A stretch of 64,000 nt of DNA from DASRLE01 sp963825315 (GTDB taxonomy: Bacteria > Verrucomicrobiota > Verrucomicrobiia > Limisphaerales > Palsa-1400). This document shows positions 49,783-58,180 of the stretch, one piece after another. Where the stretch lies: positions 372,001 to 436,000 of the forward strand of contig CAWGST010000002.1 in assembly GCA_963825315.1 (NCBI GenBank), read 5' to 3'. The position numbers and the translations under genes are program-made. A model generated the notes under the pieces. The model searched no databases. It had not been told where the DNA came from and saw only the letters and a program-made list of their open reading frames with translations. The first letter of the stretch is position 1, and every line of letters begins with the position of its first letter.

Positions 49783-51140
49783 ATGGCCTCACCGCGAATG
49801 GCGTGCGCCGCCTCCATCCAGGCTTCGCTGAATGTTGGATGCGCGTGAATGGTGCCGCCCAGTTCCCGCGTGGTCCACTCGGCGCGGATGGCGATGGTGG
49901 CCTCGGCGATCAGTTCGGTGGCGTGCGGGCCGACGGCGGCGGCCCCCAATAGTTGATCGGTGGCAGCATCGGCAATCCATTTCACGAAGCCGATGGTCTC
50001 CCCTGAGGCAAGGGCCTTGCCCAAGCCGGCGAAGCGGAACTTGCCCGTTTTGACCGTGCGATCCGCCTTTTTGGCGTCGTCCTCGCTCAGGCCAACGGTG
50101 CCGACCTCAGGGGAGGTGAAGATGACGTTGGGCACGAGGGTGTCGCAAGCATGGGGTTTTTGAGAGACAGCATTCTCGGCGGCGGCCAGACCCTGCGCGG
50201 TGGCATAGTGCGCCAACTGGGTTTTCCCAGTCACGTCGCCGATGGCAAAGATATTGGCGGCTTTGGTGCGGCAGTAGTTGTCCGTTTCAATAAAACCGCG
50301 TTCGCCGGTTTTCAACCCGGCGTTTTCCAGTTTCAGACCGTCGGTGACCGGCTTGCGGCCGACGGCGCTGAGAAGCAGGCCGGCCTGAAGCGATTCCCCG
50401 CCGAAATCGCCGGTCACGCCTTGGTCGCCAGCCTTGATGTTTTCCAGGGCTTTGCCGGTGAGGATGCGGATGCCAGGGGATTTTTCCATGTTGGCGCGCA
50501 CTTCGTGCCGCACATCGGGATCAAGCAGAAGGAGAATGTCTTCCAGCAATTCCACGATTGTCACCTTCACCCCCAACTGCGCTGCCATGCGGGCCAGTTC
50601 GCAACCAATTAACCCGCCGCCGAGGACGATCATGCTTTCGGGCAGCTTGACAAGGTCAAGGAAGCCCCGGCTTTCCACCACGCGCTCATGCCGGGGAAGA
50701 AAGCCGGGCATGGCGGAGGTCGAACCCGTCGCAATGATGACTTTTTTCGCGCCGATGACAGTGGCGTCGCTGATGGCGATGGTGTGGCAATCCTTGAAGG
50801 AAGCGACGCCGGTGAATTGCTTCACGCCGTTGGCCGCGAGCAGTTGTTTGACGCCACCTTTGAGCTGGCCGACAATTTTATTTTTTTGCCCGATCATCGC
50901 GGCGTAGTCCACGGACACGCCGGAGAAGGTGATGCCGAAAGCACCGGCGCGTTTGATTTTGGCAAGGGCATCGGCAGCGGTGATCAGCGCCTTGGTGGGG
51001 ATGCACCCCCAGTTCAGGCAGGTGCCGCCGAGTTGTTCCTTTTCCACGATGGCGACCGACGCGCCAAGCTGGGCCGCGCGGATGGCGGCGGGATAGCCGC
51101 CCGGTCCCGCGCCTATAACTACGACGTCAAACGTTTCCAT
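49755..51140 (-). CDS. lpdA: Dihydrolipoamide dehydrogenase (E3)
   Basis: 461 residues. FAD motif VVVIGAGPGGYPAAI at residues 6-20, redox-active disulfide C41/C46 in GGTCLNWGCIPTKAL, NAD-binding IVLGGGLIGCELA, second FAD site NIFAIGDVTG, and the dimer-interface active site HAHPTFSEAWMEAAHA with the His-Glu pair. It re-oxidises the dihydrolipoyl arm of E2 and passes electrons to NAD. ATG 51140 lies 22 bases inside the E2 gene, so expression is coupled. Last gene of the DeoR-E1-E2-E3 operon. Confidence 0.95.
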   Translation of the reverse strand: METFDVVVIGAGPGGYPAAIRAAQLGASVAIVEKEQLGGTCLNWGCIPTKALITAADALAKIKRAGAFGITFSGVSVDYAAMIGQKNKIVGQLKGGVKQLLAANGVKQFTGVASFKDCHTIAISDATVIGAKKVIIATGSTSAMPGFLPRHERVVESRGFLDLVKLPESMIVLGGGLIGCELARMAAQLGVKVTIVELLEDILLLLDPDVRHEVRANMEKSPGIRILTGKALENIKAGDQGVTGDFGGESLQAGLLLSAVGRKPVTDGLKLENAGLKTGERGFIETDNYCRTKAANIFAIGDVTGKTQLAHYATAQGLAAAENAVSQKPHACDTLVPNVIFTSPEVGTVGLSEDDAKKADRTVKTGKFRFAGLGKALASGETIGFVKWIADAATDQLLGAAAVGPHATELIAEATIAIRAEWTTRELGGTIHAHPTFSEAWMEAAHAIRGEAIHAPPRRKP

Positions 51141-52474
51141 AATTGCATGTCCTCAAGTTTGGCCTTCACGGCATTGATGAATTGAGCGCCTTGCGCGCCG
51201 TCAATAAGCCTGTGATCCACAGAGAGCGTTATTTTCATGATCTGGCGAATGACGACCTTGTCATCGCGGACGACGGGTTGTGGCATGGTGCTGGCGACGG
51301 CGAGGATCGCGCCTTCGCCGGGCTTGATGATGGCGGAGAAGTTCTCGACGTTGAGCATGCCCATGTTGGAGATGGTAAAGGTGCCGCCGGTCATCTCGTC
51401 GGGAGTGAGTTTGCTGGCGCGAGCTTTGTCAGCGAGCCGCTTGGAAGCGGCGCTGATTTCCAGAAGCGGCAGTAATTCGGCGTTGTGGATCACCGGCACG
51501 ACCAAGCCATCCGGGATCGAGACAGCAAGACCGAGATTGACATGGCCGTGCCAACGCGTGGTCTTGCCATCGGTGCTGCTGTTGACCGTGGGGAACTCCA
51601 GCAGGCTCAGAACAACAGACTGGGAGATAAAGTCGGTGATGGTGTACGGCGCTCCTGCTGCTTTGAGTTCATCGCGATACGCAACGAGGCCGGTCATGTC
51701 CACCGAAACGGTGGCGTAGAAATGCGGCGTGTCGCGAAAGCTCTGCGTCAAGCGCTGGGCAATGATCTGCCGCATCCTGGACATCGTTTTTGGTTTCCCG
51801 GCCATGGCGCGTTGAACGTCGGCGAGGGTGATGCGTCCGCCGTCGCTTGGAATGACGCCAAGCAAATCCACGTTTTCTTTGGCGGCCAGTTCCCTGGCGA
51901 CGGGACTGACGCGGAGATTGTTGTAGCCGCGCGATTCCAGGTACTGCTTGACGTCGCGTTCGACCACGCGGCCCAGAGGGCCGGAGCCTTTGATCGGTGC
52001 CGGGTCAATCGCGCACCGCTTTGCCAGGGCCGCCCCGCGCGGACTGATGCGGAAAAGAGCGGAAGCTGATGGAGCCGGCGCGAGAAGGGCAGGAATGGCG
52101 TCAGGAACGGATGTCCCAGCCGTTGGCGCCATGGCAATCGGTGGCAATGGTGGCGCGACGGGGACAACGCGCGCGGCTTCTGCGGGCTTGGGAGGCGGAA
52201 CGGGCGTCGGCCCGGTCGCAGCGGGAATGGCTTCACCCGGCTTGCCGAGAAAACCAACGATGCTCTGCACCGGGACGTTGACACGCGGGGGCACGACGAT
52301 TTTCAGCAGCGTGCCCGCCTCGAAACTCTCCACCTCCATGACCGACTTGTCGGTTTCGACGGTGAACAGAATGTCACCCTTGGCCACGTTGTCGCCTTCC
52401 TTTTTGAGCCATTCCACGATGGCGCTTTCTTCGGTCATTTGCCCAAACTTGGGCATGATGATTGGGGTAGCCAT
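51119..52474 (-). CDS. 2-oxoacid dehydrogenase acyltransferase (E2) with two E3-binding domains
   Basis: 451 residues. Lipoyl domain at residues 1-80 with lipoyl Lys43 in ETDKSVMEV; Pro/Ala linker; a peripheral subunit-binding domain near 143-180 (RISPRGAALAKRCAIDPAPIKGSGPLGRVVERDV) and a second near 190-225 (RVSPVARELAAKENVDLLGVIPSDGGRITLADV); catalytic domain from about 235 with SVDHRLIDGAQGAQF near the end. Standard E2 chains have one such binding domain. The acyl group may be acetyl; which 2-oxoacid is used cannot be read from sequence. It starts eight bases after the E1 stop. Confidence 0.93.
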   Translation of the reverse strand: MATPIIMPKFGQMTEESAIVEWLKKEGDNVAKGDILFTVETDKSVMEVESFEAGTLLKIVVPPRVNVPVQSIVGFLGKPGEAIPAATGPTPVPPPKPAEAARVVPVAPPLPPIAMAPTAGTSVPDAIPALLAPAPSASALFRISPRGAALAKRCAIDPAPIKGSGPLGRVVERDVKQYLESRGYNNLRVSPVARELAAKENVDLLGVIPSDGGRITLADVQRAMAGKPKTMSRMRQIIAQRLTQSFRDTPHFYATVSVDMTGLVAYRDELKAAGAPYTITDFISQSVVLSLLEFPTVNSSTDGKTTRWHGHVNLGLAVSIPDGLVVPVIHNAELLPLLEISAASKRLADKARASKLTPDEMTGGTFTISNMGMLNVENFSAIIKPGEGAILAVASTMPQPVVRDDKVVIRQIMKITLSVDHRLIDGAQGAQFINAVKAKLEDMQLWKRLTS

Positions 52475-52482
52475 GTTGTGCC

Positions 52483-54783
52483 TTACAGGATCGAGTTGGC
52501 GGCGGTCAGAATATCGCCCACGTTGGGCAGAAACGCCTCTTCAAGAATGTGCGACTGCGGGGCAATGCCGTTTTTCGCGCCGACGCGTTTGACGGGCGCG
52601 TCGAGGTAGTCAAACGCGGCCTCCGAAATGGTGGAGGCGATTTCGCCCGTGTAACTGCCGATATGGATGGCCTGGCTGGCAACGACGCAACGCCCGGTTT
52701 TTTGAACGGAGCGCACCACCGTGTCCAGATCCAGCGGCACGAGGCTGCGCAGATCAATGACCTCGGCGCTGACATTTTTTCCGGCCTTCAACTTGTCCGC
52801 GGCCTTGAGGCAGTCGTGAACCAATGGACCCCATGCCACGAGTGTAATGTCGGCGCCTTCGCGCTTGATGGCGGCGACGCCGAGGGGAACGAGGTATTCC
52901 CCGTCGGGCACCGGACCTTTCAAAGCGTACAGCCCCTGCGATTCGACGAAGAGGACGGGGTTATTGTCGCGAATGGCGGATTTGAGCATCCCTTTGGCAT
53001 CGTAGGGTGTCGCAGGGTAAACGACATACAAACCGGGGATGTGACAGAAAATGGATTCAAGGGTCTGGGAATGCTGGCCGCCGTAACCTTTGCCCGCGCC
53101 AGCAGAGGCGCGGATGACGAGGGGGACTTCGGTTTGGGCGCCGCTCATGTAATGCCATTTGGCGGCCTGATTGCTGATCTGGTCGGAAGACATCAGCGCG
53201 AAATCGAAGTACATCAGTTCGACCACGGGCCGGAGTCCGTTCATGGCCGCGCCGCAAGCGGTGCCGCAGATGCAGGCTTCGCTGATGGGGGTGTTGAAGA
53301 CACGATCCCGGCCAAAGGCTTCGAGCAATCCTTTGGTGACCTTGAAGGCGCCGCCGTAATCGGCAACGTCCTCGCCATAGAAGATCACACGCCTGTCGCG
53401 CGCCATTTCTTCGACGAGCGCTTCTTTGAGGGCGTCTTTGTAGGTCAGTTCGCCGTTGACACGCTTGATTTCCGGCAGCGGCCCCAAGAGGTCAACTTTG
53501 GCAAATTCAGGGGGGACGGTCTCGCACTTGGTGTCGGTGTACATGAAGGCGAGGACATCCTTGACGTCTGGATCGGCAGCGGCGACGGCGCGCCTGGCGG
53601 CGCTGGCGTTGCGGTCAGCCACGCGTTTTTCCACCACGGCGAGGCCGGGAGCGTCGAGCATCCTGGCTTCCAGCAATTCTTTCTTAAACGCCTCGATGGG
53701 ATCAATCGCTTTCCAGGACGCTTCCTCTTCCTTGGTGCGGTATTCGTTGCGCGGATCGCTCAGAGAGTGGCCCCAATAACGGTAGCAATCCACATCCAGG
53801 AACACGGGGCCTTTGCCTTCCCGGCAAAGTTTGGCGGCGCGCAACACGGCGTCGCGAACGGCCAGGACGTTCATGCCGTTGACGATCTCAGAGTGCATGT
53901 TGTTGTCGGCAAAGCCGGCTGGGCGGCGGCCGATGCGCTCCACGCCCATAACTTCGTCATCGCTGCGGTGGCTCATGCCGTAATGGTTGTTGCAGACCAG
54001 GAAAATAATGGGCAGGCCGGATTTGCGGCCGGAGGCCAGGTGGTTGGTGAACTGGGCCTGGACGGAGAAATTCAAGGATTCCAACACCACGCCATTGGCG
54101 TACGCGCCGTCACCGGCAAAACAGCAAACCACGTTGCCGCGCTCGAGGTAACGGTTGGCCAGAGCCGCGCCGGTTGCAATCGGCACGCCGCCGCCAACTA
54201 TGGCGTTGGCGCCCAGATGGCCCACGGTGAAATCAGCGATGTGCATGGAGCCGCCGCGACCGCGGCAATAGCCGTCGTCCTTGCCGAAGAGTTCGCAAAT
54301 CGTGCGATAGACGTGTTCTTCGAGCGCGGCTTGGATCAAGTCCTCGTGTCTGGAGGATTTGCAGTTGGGAACGCGCTGGCGGAGTTGTTCGTCCGTCATC
54401 TGGCGGATGGCAACAGTTCCCTTGGCCAGACTTTCGCCATGGCCCCGATGAGTGCTGGTGATGTTGTCGCGCAATTGCAGGGCGCAACAAGCGCCGGCCG
54501 CGGTGCCTTCCTGGCCGACCGAGACATGGGTCGGCCCGCGATAGTTGTAGTCGCGGATTGGGTCGTATGCTCCCGACCGAAGTTTGACGATCATCTCTTC
54601 CATCTCGCGGATGATGAGCATGTCTTCCAGAATCGCCACCGCTTCCGTTGGCGAGAGGGTCCGGGCCTTGAGTTCGGCCTTGAGAGTGCCCTTGTAGCGA
54701 TAGGCGGGAATCCTGCCGCAGTCTATCTCAAAGGGGGTAAATTTGGGGCGTGAATCGCTGAGATAGGTGGTTGATTTCTTCAT
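52483..54783 (-). CDS. Fused alpha-beta E1 of a 2-oxoacid dehydrogenase
   Basis: 766 residues joining both E1 subunits. E1-alpha: residues about 45-385, with STHRGHGESLAKG, THVSVGQEGTAAGACCAL and the thiamine-diphosphate motif GDGAYANGVVLESLNF...CNNHYGMS. E1-beta: about 435-766, with VIFYGEDVADYGGAFKVTKGL, TPISEACICGTACGAA, ASAGAGKGYGGQHSQTLESIF and VIDLRSLVPLD. It decarboxylates a 2-oxoacid (pyruvate, branched-chain or acetoin-type) and loads the acyl group on E2. Alpha-beta fusion is less common than separate chains for this heterotetrameric type. It begins three bases after the DeoR gene stop. Confidence 0.93.
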   Translation of the reverse strand: MKKSTTYLSDSRPKFTPFEIDCGRIPAYRYKGTLKAELKARTLSPTEAVAILEDMLIIREMEEMIVKLRSGAYDPIRDYNYRGPTHVSVGQEGTAAGACCALQLRDNITSTHRGHGESLAKGTVAIRQMTDEQLRQRVPNCKSSRHEDLIQAALEEHVYRTICELFGKDDGYCRGRGGSMHIADFTVGHLGANAIVGGGVPIATGAALANRYLERGNVVCCFAGDGAYANGVVLESLNFSVQAQFTNHLASGRKSGLPIIFLVCNNHYGMSHRSDDEVMGVERIGRRPAGFADNNMHSEIVNGMNVLAVRDAVLRAAKLCREGKGPVFLDVDCYRYWGHSLSDPRNEYRTKEEEASWKAIDPIEAFKKELLEARMLDAPGLAVVEKRVADRNASAARRAVAAADPDVKDVLAFMYTDTKCETVPPEFAKVDLLGPLPEIKRVNGELTYKDALKEALVEEMARDRRVIFYGEDVADYGGAFKVTKGLLEAFGRDRVFNTPISEACICGTACGAAMNGLRPVVELMYFDFALMSSDQISNQAAKWHYMSGAQTEVPLVIRASAGAGKGYGGQHSQTLESIFCHIPGLYVVYPATPYDAKGMLKSAIRDNNPVLFVESQGLYALKGPVPDGEYLVPLGVAAIKREGADITLVAWGPLVHDCLKAADKLKAGKNVSAEVIDLRSLVPLDLDTVVRSVQKTGRCVVASQAIHIGSYTGEIASTISEAAFDYLDAPVKRVGAKNGIAPQSHILEEAFLPNVGDILTAANSIL

Positions 54784-54786
54784 CTG

Positions 54787-55629
54787 TTACTTTTTGTTGC
54801 TGGCTCGGACAATTTTAATGCCTTTGTGAACCAATGCCCTGGCAAAACTCAATGGCTTGTCGGTGATCAAAACGTGGACGCTCGCCCAGCGGCCGGCACT
54901 GGTGAAAGACACTTTGCCCGCCTTGCTGCTGTCGGCAAGGACGATCACCTGGCGCGCCTGGCTCATGACGGCTTCCTTGGTAAAGGCCTCGCTGGGGTCG
55001 GTGGTCGTGAGTCCTTCTTTCAAAGCAAATCCGATGGTTCCCATGAAGGCTTTGTCCAGATGCAGTTCCTGGAGGACCAGACGCGTCAGTGGTCCCACCA
55101 GGGTCTGACTGAGGCGTCGCAATTCGCCGCCAATGACAATCAATCTCGGCCCGCGCCCGGCCAGTTCGTGCGCGGCGTGCAAGGAATTGGTGACCACGGT
55201 CAGGTTGCTCCGTTCGCAAAGCAGGCGTGCCAGCTCCAGAACGGTGCTGCCGCCATCGAGGTAGATGGTATCGCCCGGCTCGATAAATTTTAAAGCGGCC
55301 TCGGCAATGCACCGCTTCTCGCGGACGGCCAGGGAGGTCTTGTCCTCGAAAAGCGACTCGTCCAGCCGGTTTTCCACGCTGACCGCGCCGCCATGCACCC
55401 GGCGGATGGCCCCGCTGCGCTCCAACAGGTCCAAGTCCCGGCGCACGGTCGCGGCCGAGACTTTGAGCCGGCGGCAGAGATCCTCAACGCGGTTCAAGCC
55501 GTTGTCGCGGATCAAGGCGCGCAGGGCCTCCAAACGCTGGGGCGCAAGCGCTTTCCGGTCCAATTCCCGGTTGACGAGTTTTGATCGAATATGACCGATT
55601 TTAGCATTCAATTGCTGTGAAGCAATCAA
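54787..55629 (-). CDS. DeoR/GlpR-family transcription regulator
   Basis: 280 residues. N-terminal winged helix with the family signature NRVEDLCRRLKVSAATVRRDLDLLERSGAIRRVHGGAV (about residues 45-82). Sugar-phosphate-sensing DeoRC domain follows: GDTIYLDGGSTVLELARLL, TVVTNSLHAAHELA, LDKAFMGTIGFALKEGLTTTDPSEAFTKEAVM, VIVLADSSKAGKVSF. Such proteins usually repress catabolic operons and respond to a phosphorylated sugar. As the first gene of the E1-E2-E3 operon it probably autoregulates it, and may control the sorbitol-type operon at 58181-62665. Its start is ringed by the GTAACA-rich region. Confidence 0.92.
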   Translation of the reverse strand: MIASQQLNAKIGHIRSKLVNRELDRKALAPQRLEALRALIRDNGLNRVEDLCRRLKVSAATVRRDLDLLERSGAIRRVHGGAVSVENRLDESLFEDKTSLAVREKRCIAEAALKFIEPGDTIYLDGGSTVLELARLLCERSNLTVVTNSLHAAHELAGRGPRLIVIGGELRRLSQTLVGPLTRLVLQELHLDKAFMGTIGFALKEGLTTTDPSEAFTKEAVMSQARQVIVLADSSKAGKVSFTSAGRWASVHVLITDKPLSFARALVHKGIKIVRASNKK

Positions 55630-55800
55630 TATGTTGCAAAATCTTTCATTGGGGGTGCGTCCCCGTTTTCGTTCTTCGCTGTTTTCGGTGGAATAGATTT
55701 GCTCATAAAGTGGACCACACCCTCAAAAACCATCGTACTACTGATTTGCCGCGAAGAATGGCAGGAAAGGCAAGATAGGGATGATCGGTCCAAAAAAGGT

Positions 55801-55880
55801 GTAACACTGTAACAAGTGTTGATAGTCAACGACTTAGCCCGTAACATTTGCCGTTACAAACCCGTAACAAGCCCGTTACA
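55801..55880. promoter_or_regulatory. Helically phased CCCGTWACA site array
   Basis: GTAACA occurs at 55801, 55809, 55841 and 55864, and GTTACA at 55853 and 55875. Four longer units (C)CCGTWACA start at about 55838, 55850, 55861 and 55872, spaced 11-12 bp, one helical turn. This fits cooperative protein binding: an operator for the DeoR regulator or recombinase sites. Confidence 0.5.
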
Positions 55881-55992
55881 TTAACGATAAAGCCGGTAAA
55901 TGTGCCTTGAAAGTGCATCTGCCGGATGAATTCAAAACTCCATTTTGGACAGTAGCGGGCCGGGAGAATGGGAAAGTTAGTTGTTTGGCTCG

Positions 55993-56173
55993 CCCTCATC
56001 CTGACCTTCTCCCCCGTCCGCCTTCGCTCCGCTACGGCGCGACAAGGGGGAGAAGGAACACCTTTTGCGCGTTTCCATATTATCGGTTGACCGTTCGGCC
56101 AATCACGGCGCAGGTTTTTCAAAGACGCGGCAGACGATTCTCCTTCTCCCTGGGGAGAAGGCCGGGATGAGGG
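55993..56173. repeat. Element with 22-bp imperfect inverted repeats
   Basis: The ends 55993-56014 and 56152-56173 are inverted copies with two mismatches (CCCTCATCC...CTTCTCCCC against GGGGAGAAGG...GGGATGAGGG). An internal GGGGGAGAAGG lies near 56045. The 181-bp unit resembles dispersed, REP-like intergenic elements of GC-rich bacteria; it has no coding capacity. Confidence 0.6.
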
Positions 56174-56438
56174 AGTGCAATGCTTTGACTCCTCATCTTC
56201 AGCGGCTTTTGCGCGGCACAACGGAAAGTTGCCAGGTCTCGTCATGGAAATGTTATGGGCACCCCCCGGTTTGCCCCTTTTGACGTTAACGATAATGTTG
56301 ACTTGGTCCTGGCCTTGCCACTGGCGCATTTGTGAGTGGATGTGTGGGTGGACAGAGCGGGCGGGGCGCGGCATTATTCTGATACCCGCGATAATTCAGG
56401 TTGACGACAGTCCAAATGCAGTCTATTTTTGGATCAAA

Positions 56439-56696
56439 ATGAAGACTTGCAGTCTGAGCGAAGCAAAGAGTTCCCTTGGCAGATTGGCCGACGATGCCCT
56501 TCAAGGCCATCCGACGGTCATTTCCCGCAGCGGGAAATTACTTATTTTGAGGGCCTACGAACCGTCGGATCCCGACGAATTTGATGCCCTGATCAACGAA
56601 GGAATAAACAGCGAACATTTCCCGCTGACCGATTCGGTTTGGGAGGGAATCCGCCAACGAGGCAAGAAACTCGCTCAGAAGCTCGGAAAAGGGTAG
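56439..56696 (+). CDS. Antitoxin of a ParE/RelE-type pair
   Basis: 85 residues from ATG 56439. The start KTCSLSEAKSSLGRLADDALQGHPTVISRSGKLLILRAYE is Phd/YefM-like: an N-terminal DNA-binding segment formed around the SEAK...L..L pattern, followed by a C-terminal toxin-wrapping helix (DSVWEGIRQRGKKLAQKLGKG). The stop TAG is directly followed by the toxin ATG at 56697, so the two are one unit. Longer in-frame extension upstream crosses non-coding repeat sequence and is not credible. Confidence 0.8.
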   Translation: MKTCSLSEAKSSLGRLADDALQGHPTVISRSGKLLILRAYEPSDPDEFDALINEGINSEHFPLTDSVWEGIRQRGKKLAQKLGKG

Positions 56697-57035
56697 ATGA
56701 AAGCCCGAATCAGCGCCCGGGCGCAGAGCGACCTTGATCGCATTTTCGCCTATATTTCCGTCCGACAAAGCCCAAAGGCGGCCGAGCGATTTCTCGAATT
56801 GGCGCAGGAAGCCACAGGGTTCCTTGCCCAACATCCGCTGGCGGGTCCGCATCCCAGGTGGGCTACCCGGCACAGAACCTTGCGATTTTGGGTCATCAGC
56901 AGAACGAATTTTCTGATTTACTATCTGCCGGATGAACAAGGGGTCAGCATTGAGAGGGTGTTGGATGGCCGTCGCGATGTTGCCCGCATCATTGAAATTG
57001 GCGTGGAAAATCCGCCTGATTGGGAGCAACCTTAG
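56697..57035 (+). CDS. ParE/RelE-family toxin
   Basis: 112 residues beginning KARISARAQSDLDRIFAYISVRQSPKAAERFLELAQEATGFLAQHPLAGPHP, the classic ParE/RelE start with two helices packed on a sheet, then LRFWVISRTNFLIYYLPDEQGVSIERVLDGRRDVARII, the family's closing strands with the RVLDGRRD motif. ParE members poison gyrase and RelE members cut mRNA on the ribosome; which of these cannot be decided here. It lies immediately after its antitoxin gene in the repeat-rich patch between the two metabolic operons. Confidence 0.88.
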   Translation: MKARISARAQSDLDRIFAYISVRQSPKAAERFLELAQEATGFLAQHPLAGPHPRWATRHRTLRFWVISRTNFLIYYLPDEQGVSIERVLDGRRDVARIIEIGVENPPDWEQP

Positions 57036-57073
57036 GTTATAGGCAGAAGCTTCGAGAACCGAAAATTCTGACG

Positions 57074-57093
57074 ATAGTACGGTTTGACCCCTA
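57074..57093 (+). repeat. 20-bp repeat R1 (ATAGTACGGTTTGACCCCTA)
   Basis: Perfect inverted match to R2 at 57833-57852; the two flank the orphan gene at 57191-57769. A similar third copy lies at 57968. Confidence 0.8.
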
Positions 57094-57190
57094 CGACGAA
57101 CGACTAAAAACAGAAAGCAAATGAAAACAAACAATATGTGGTTATGCGGGCTTGACCCCTTTTCGGGTTCAATGTTATCATTCACTGATT

Positions 57191-57769
57191 ATGCTCAACC
57201 ATGCCGTACCGCCGCCATTCACGTACAGGTTTCGGCACATGTCGAAGAAGGAGCTCAAGGACTACCATCAGTGGTTCATGGATACACTCCCGAAAGGGAT
57301 TAACGAACTGGCGGACGCGGTGAGGCGGACGCCGGGATTTGAGACTTGGCAGCCTGACTGCACGCCTTCCTCGCTGGACATACTTGGCGAATGGTTTGCC
57401 GCCCATGTCGAGAAGCGAGAACGGACAGACGAGGAGATTGAACAAATTAAGAATCGTCTGACTTTTCCGATGGAGATTCCGAGGGAGGAATTGACGGACC
57501 GAACGTTTTCGTTGGCAGTGGATGTTGGTATGTATTTCAGCCAGGTCTTGTTGAAGAACCATCCATCATTGCAGTGGGACCAGCCATTTGGAGGCAAATT
57601 GCACATAGATTATGGTCAACCGGTACCTGGCTGGTTTTGGCGCGATGGCGTTCAATCCCGTCCACATGATGACCACGCTTGCTTACGGTTTGGCTGACAA
57701 AAAGCAAACTGGCAAACGACTGCGCGAAGTTTATGGCATTTGGTCGAAGAAGGTTCAACCCGTGTCCTG
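57191..57769 (+). CDS. Orphan protein of unknown function, frameshifted near the end
   Basis: About 192 residues from ATG 57191: LNHAVPPPFTYRFRHMSKKELKDYHQWFMDTLPKGINELADAV, then SSLDILGEWFAAHVEKRERTDEEIEQ and TFSLAVDVGMYFSQVLLKNHPSLQWDQPFGGKLHIDYGQPV. As read the frame stops at 57697, but after an extra base near 57621-57627 another frame continues LAGFGAMAFNPVHMMTTLAYGLADKKQTGKRLREVYGIWSKKVQPVS and ends at 57769. No signal peptide or membrane span, and no family recognised. The gene sits between perfect 20-bp inverted repeats (57074 and 57833), so it may travel as a small cassette. Confidence 0.6.
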
Positions 57770-57832
57770 AGCCGCCTGCCCTAGCCGAGTCCGACTACAA
57801 AAAGGTCGTTGTGTGGCAGAGCAAGGTAGGCA

Positions 57833-57852
57833 TAGGGGTCAAACCGTACTAT
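57833..57852 (-). repeat. 20-bp repeat R2, inverted copy of R1
   Basis: TAGGGGTCAAACCGTACTAT, the exact reverse complement of 57074-57093. Confidence 0.8.
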
Positions 57853-57967
57853 TGACATGTTCATGCTCTTTTCGCCTTTGGTATAAGGCGGCATTAACCG
57901 TTTGGCGGGTGAATAAGCTTTGCCAAAAGTCCCCCATAAATCAAGGTCAAAACCAAATATTCTTACA

Positions 57968-57987
57968 ATAGTACTATTTGACCCCTA
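57968..57987 (+). repeat. 20-bp repeat R3, two mismatches to R1
   Basis: ATAGTACTATTTGACCCCTA. R1 and R3 also share ATTCT and AC just upstream. Shorter TTGACCCCTTT pieces at 57152 and 58146 may be worn copies. Confidence 0.7.
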
Positions 57988-58014
57988 AACCTAAACCCTA
58001 AACCAGAATATGCC

Positions 58015-58079
58015 GCTCCTGACGGAGCTTGGAATGCTTGTCGGTTCACGTTCTACAAAGATGTCGCCCCTGGCGGGGC
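58015..58079. repeat. Two hairpins with compensatory changes
   Basis: GCTCC-TGAC-GGAGC at 58015-58028 and GCCCC-TGGC-GGGGC at 58066-58079, 51 bp apart. The central stem pair differs (T-A against C-G) but stays paired. The remaining stretch 57770-58180 holds no gene. Confidence 0.55.
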
Positions 58080-58180
58080 TGCGATTGGCACACATGTATC
58101 CTATTATTAATCAATGATTTACGCCTTATCCAAGCGCCATTCTGGTTTGACCCCTTTGCCGCTTTGGCCGGTGAGCGGGA

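Larger units (their letters stand above)
55630..56438. other. Accessory non-coding stretch with repeats
   Basis: 809 bases between the divergent DeoR operon and the toxin-antitoxin pair. It holds the DeoR operon promoter region, the CCCGTWACA array (55801-55880) and the 22-bp inverted-repeat element (55993-56173). No convincing gene was seen; open frames here are low-complexity or cross the repeats. Confidence 0.6.

Noticed and set aside
52549..54753. 734-codon plus-strand frame opposite the fused E1 gene
   Set aside because: Antisense shadow; the minus strand has thiamine-diphosphate and E1-beta motifs throughout.
57988..58008. Telomere-like CCTAAA repeats
   Set aside because: Only about three irregular units; too short to mean a telomere or a functional array.
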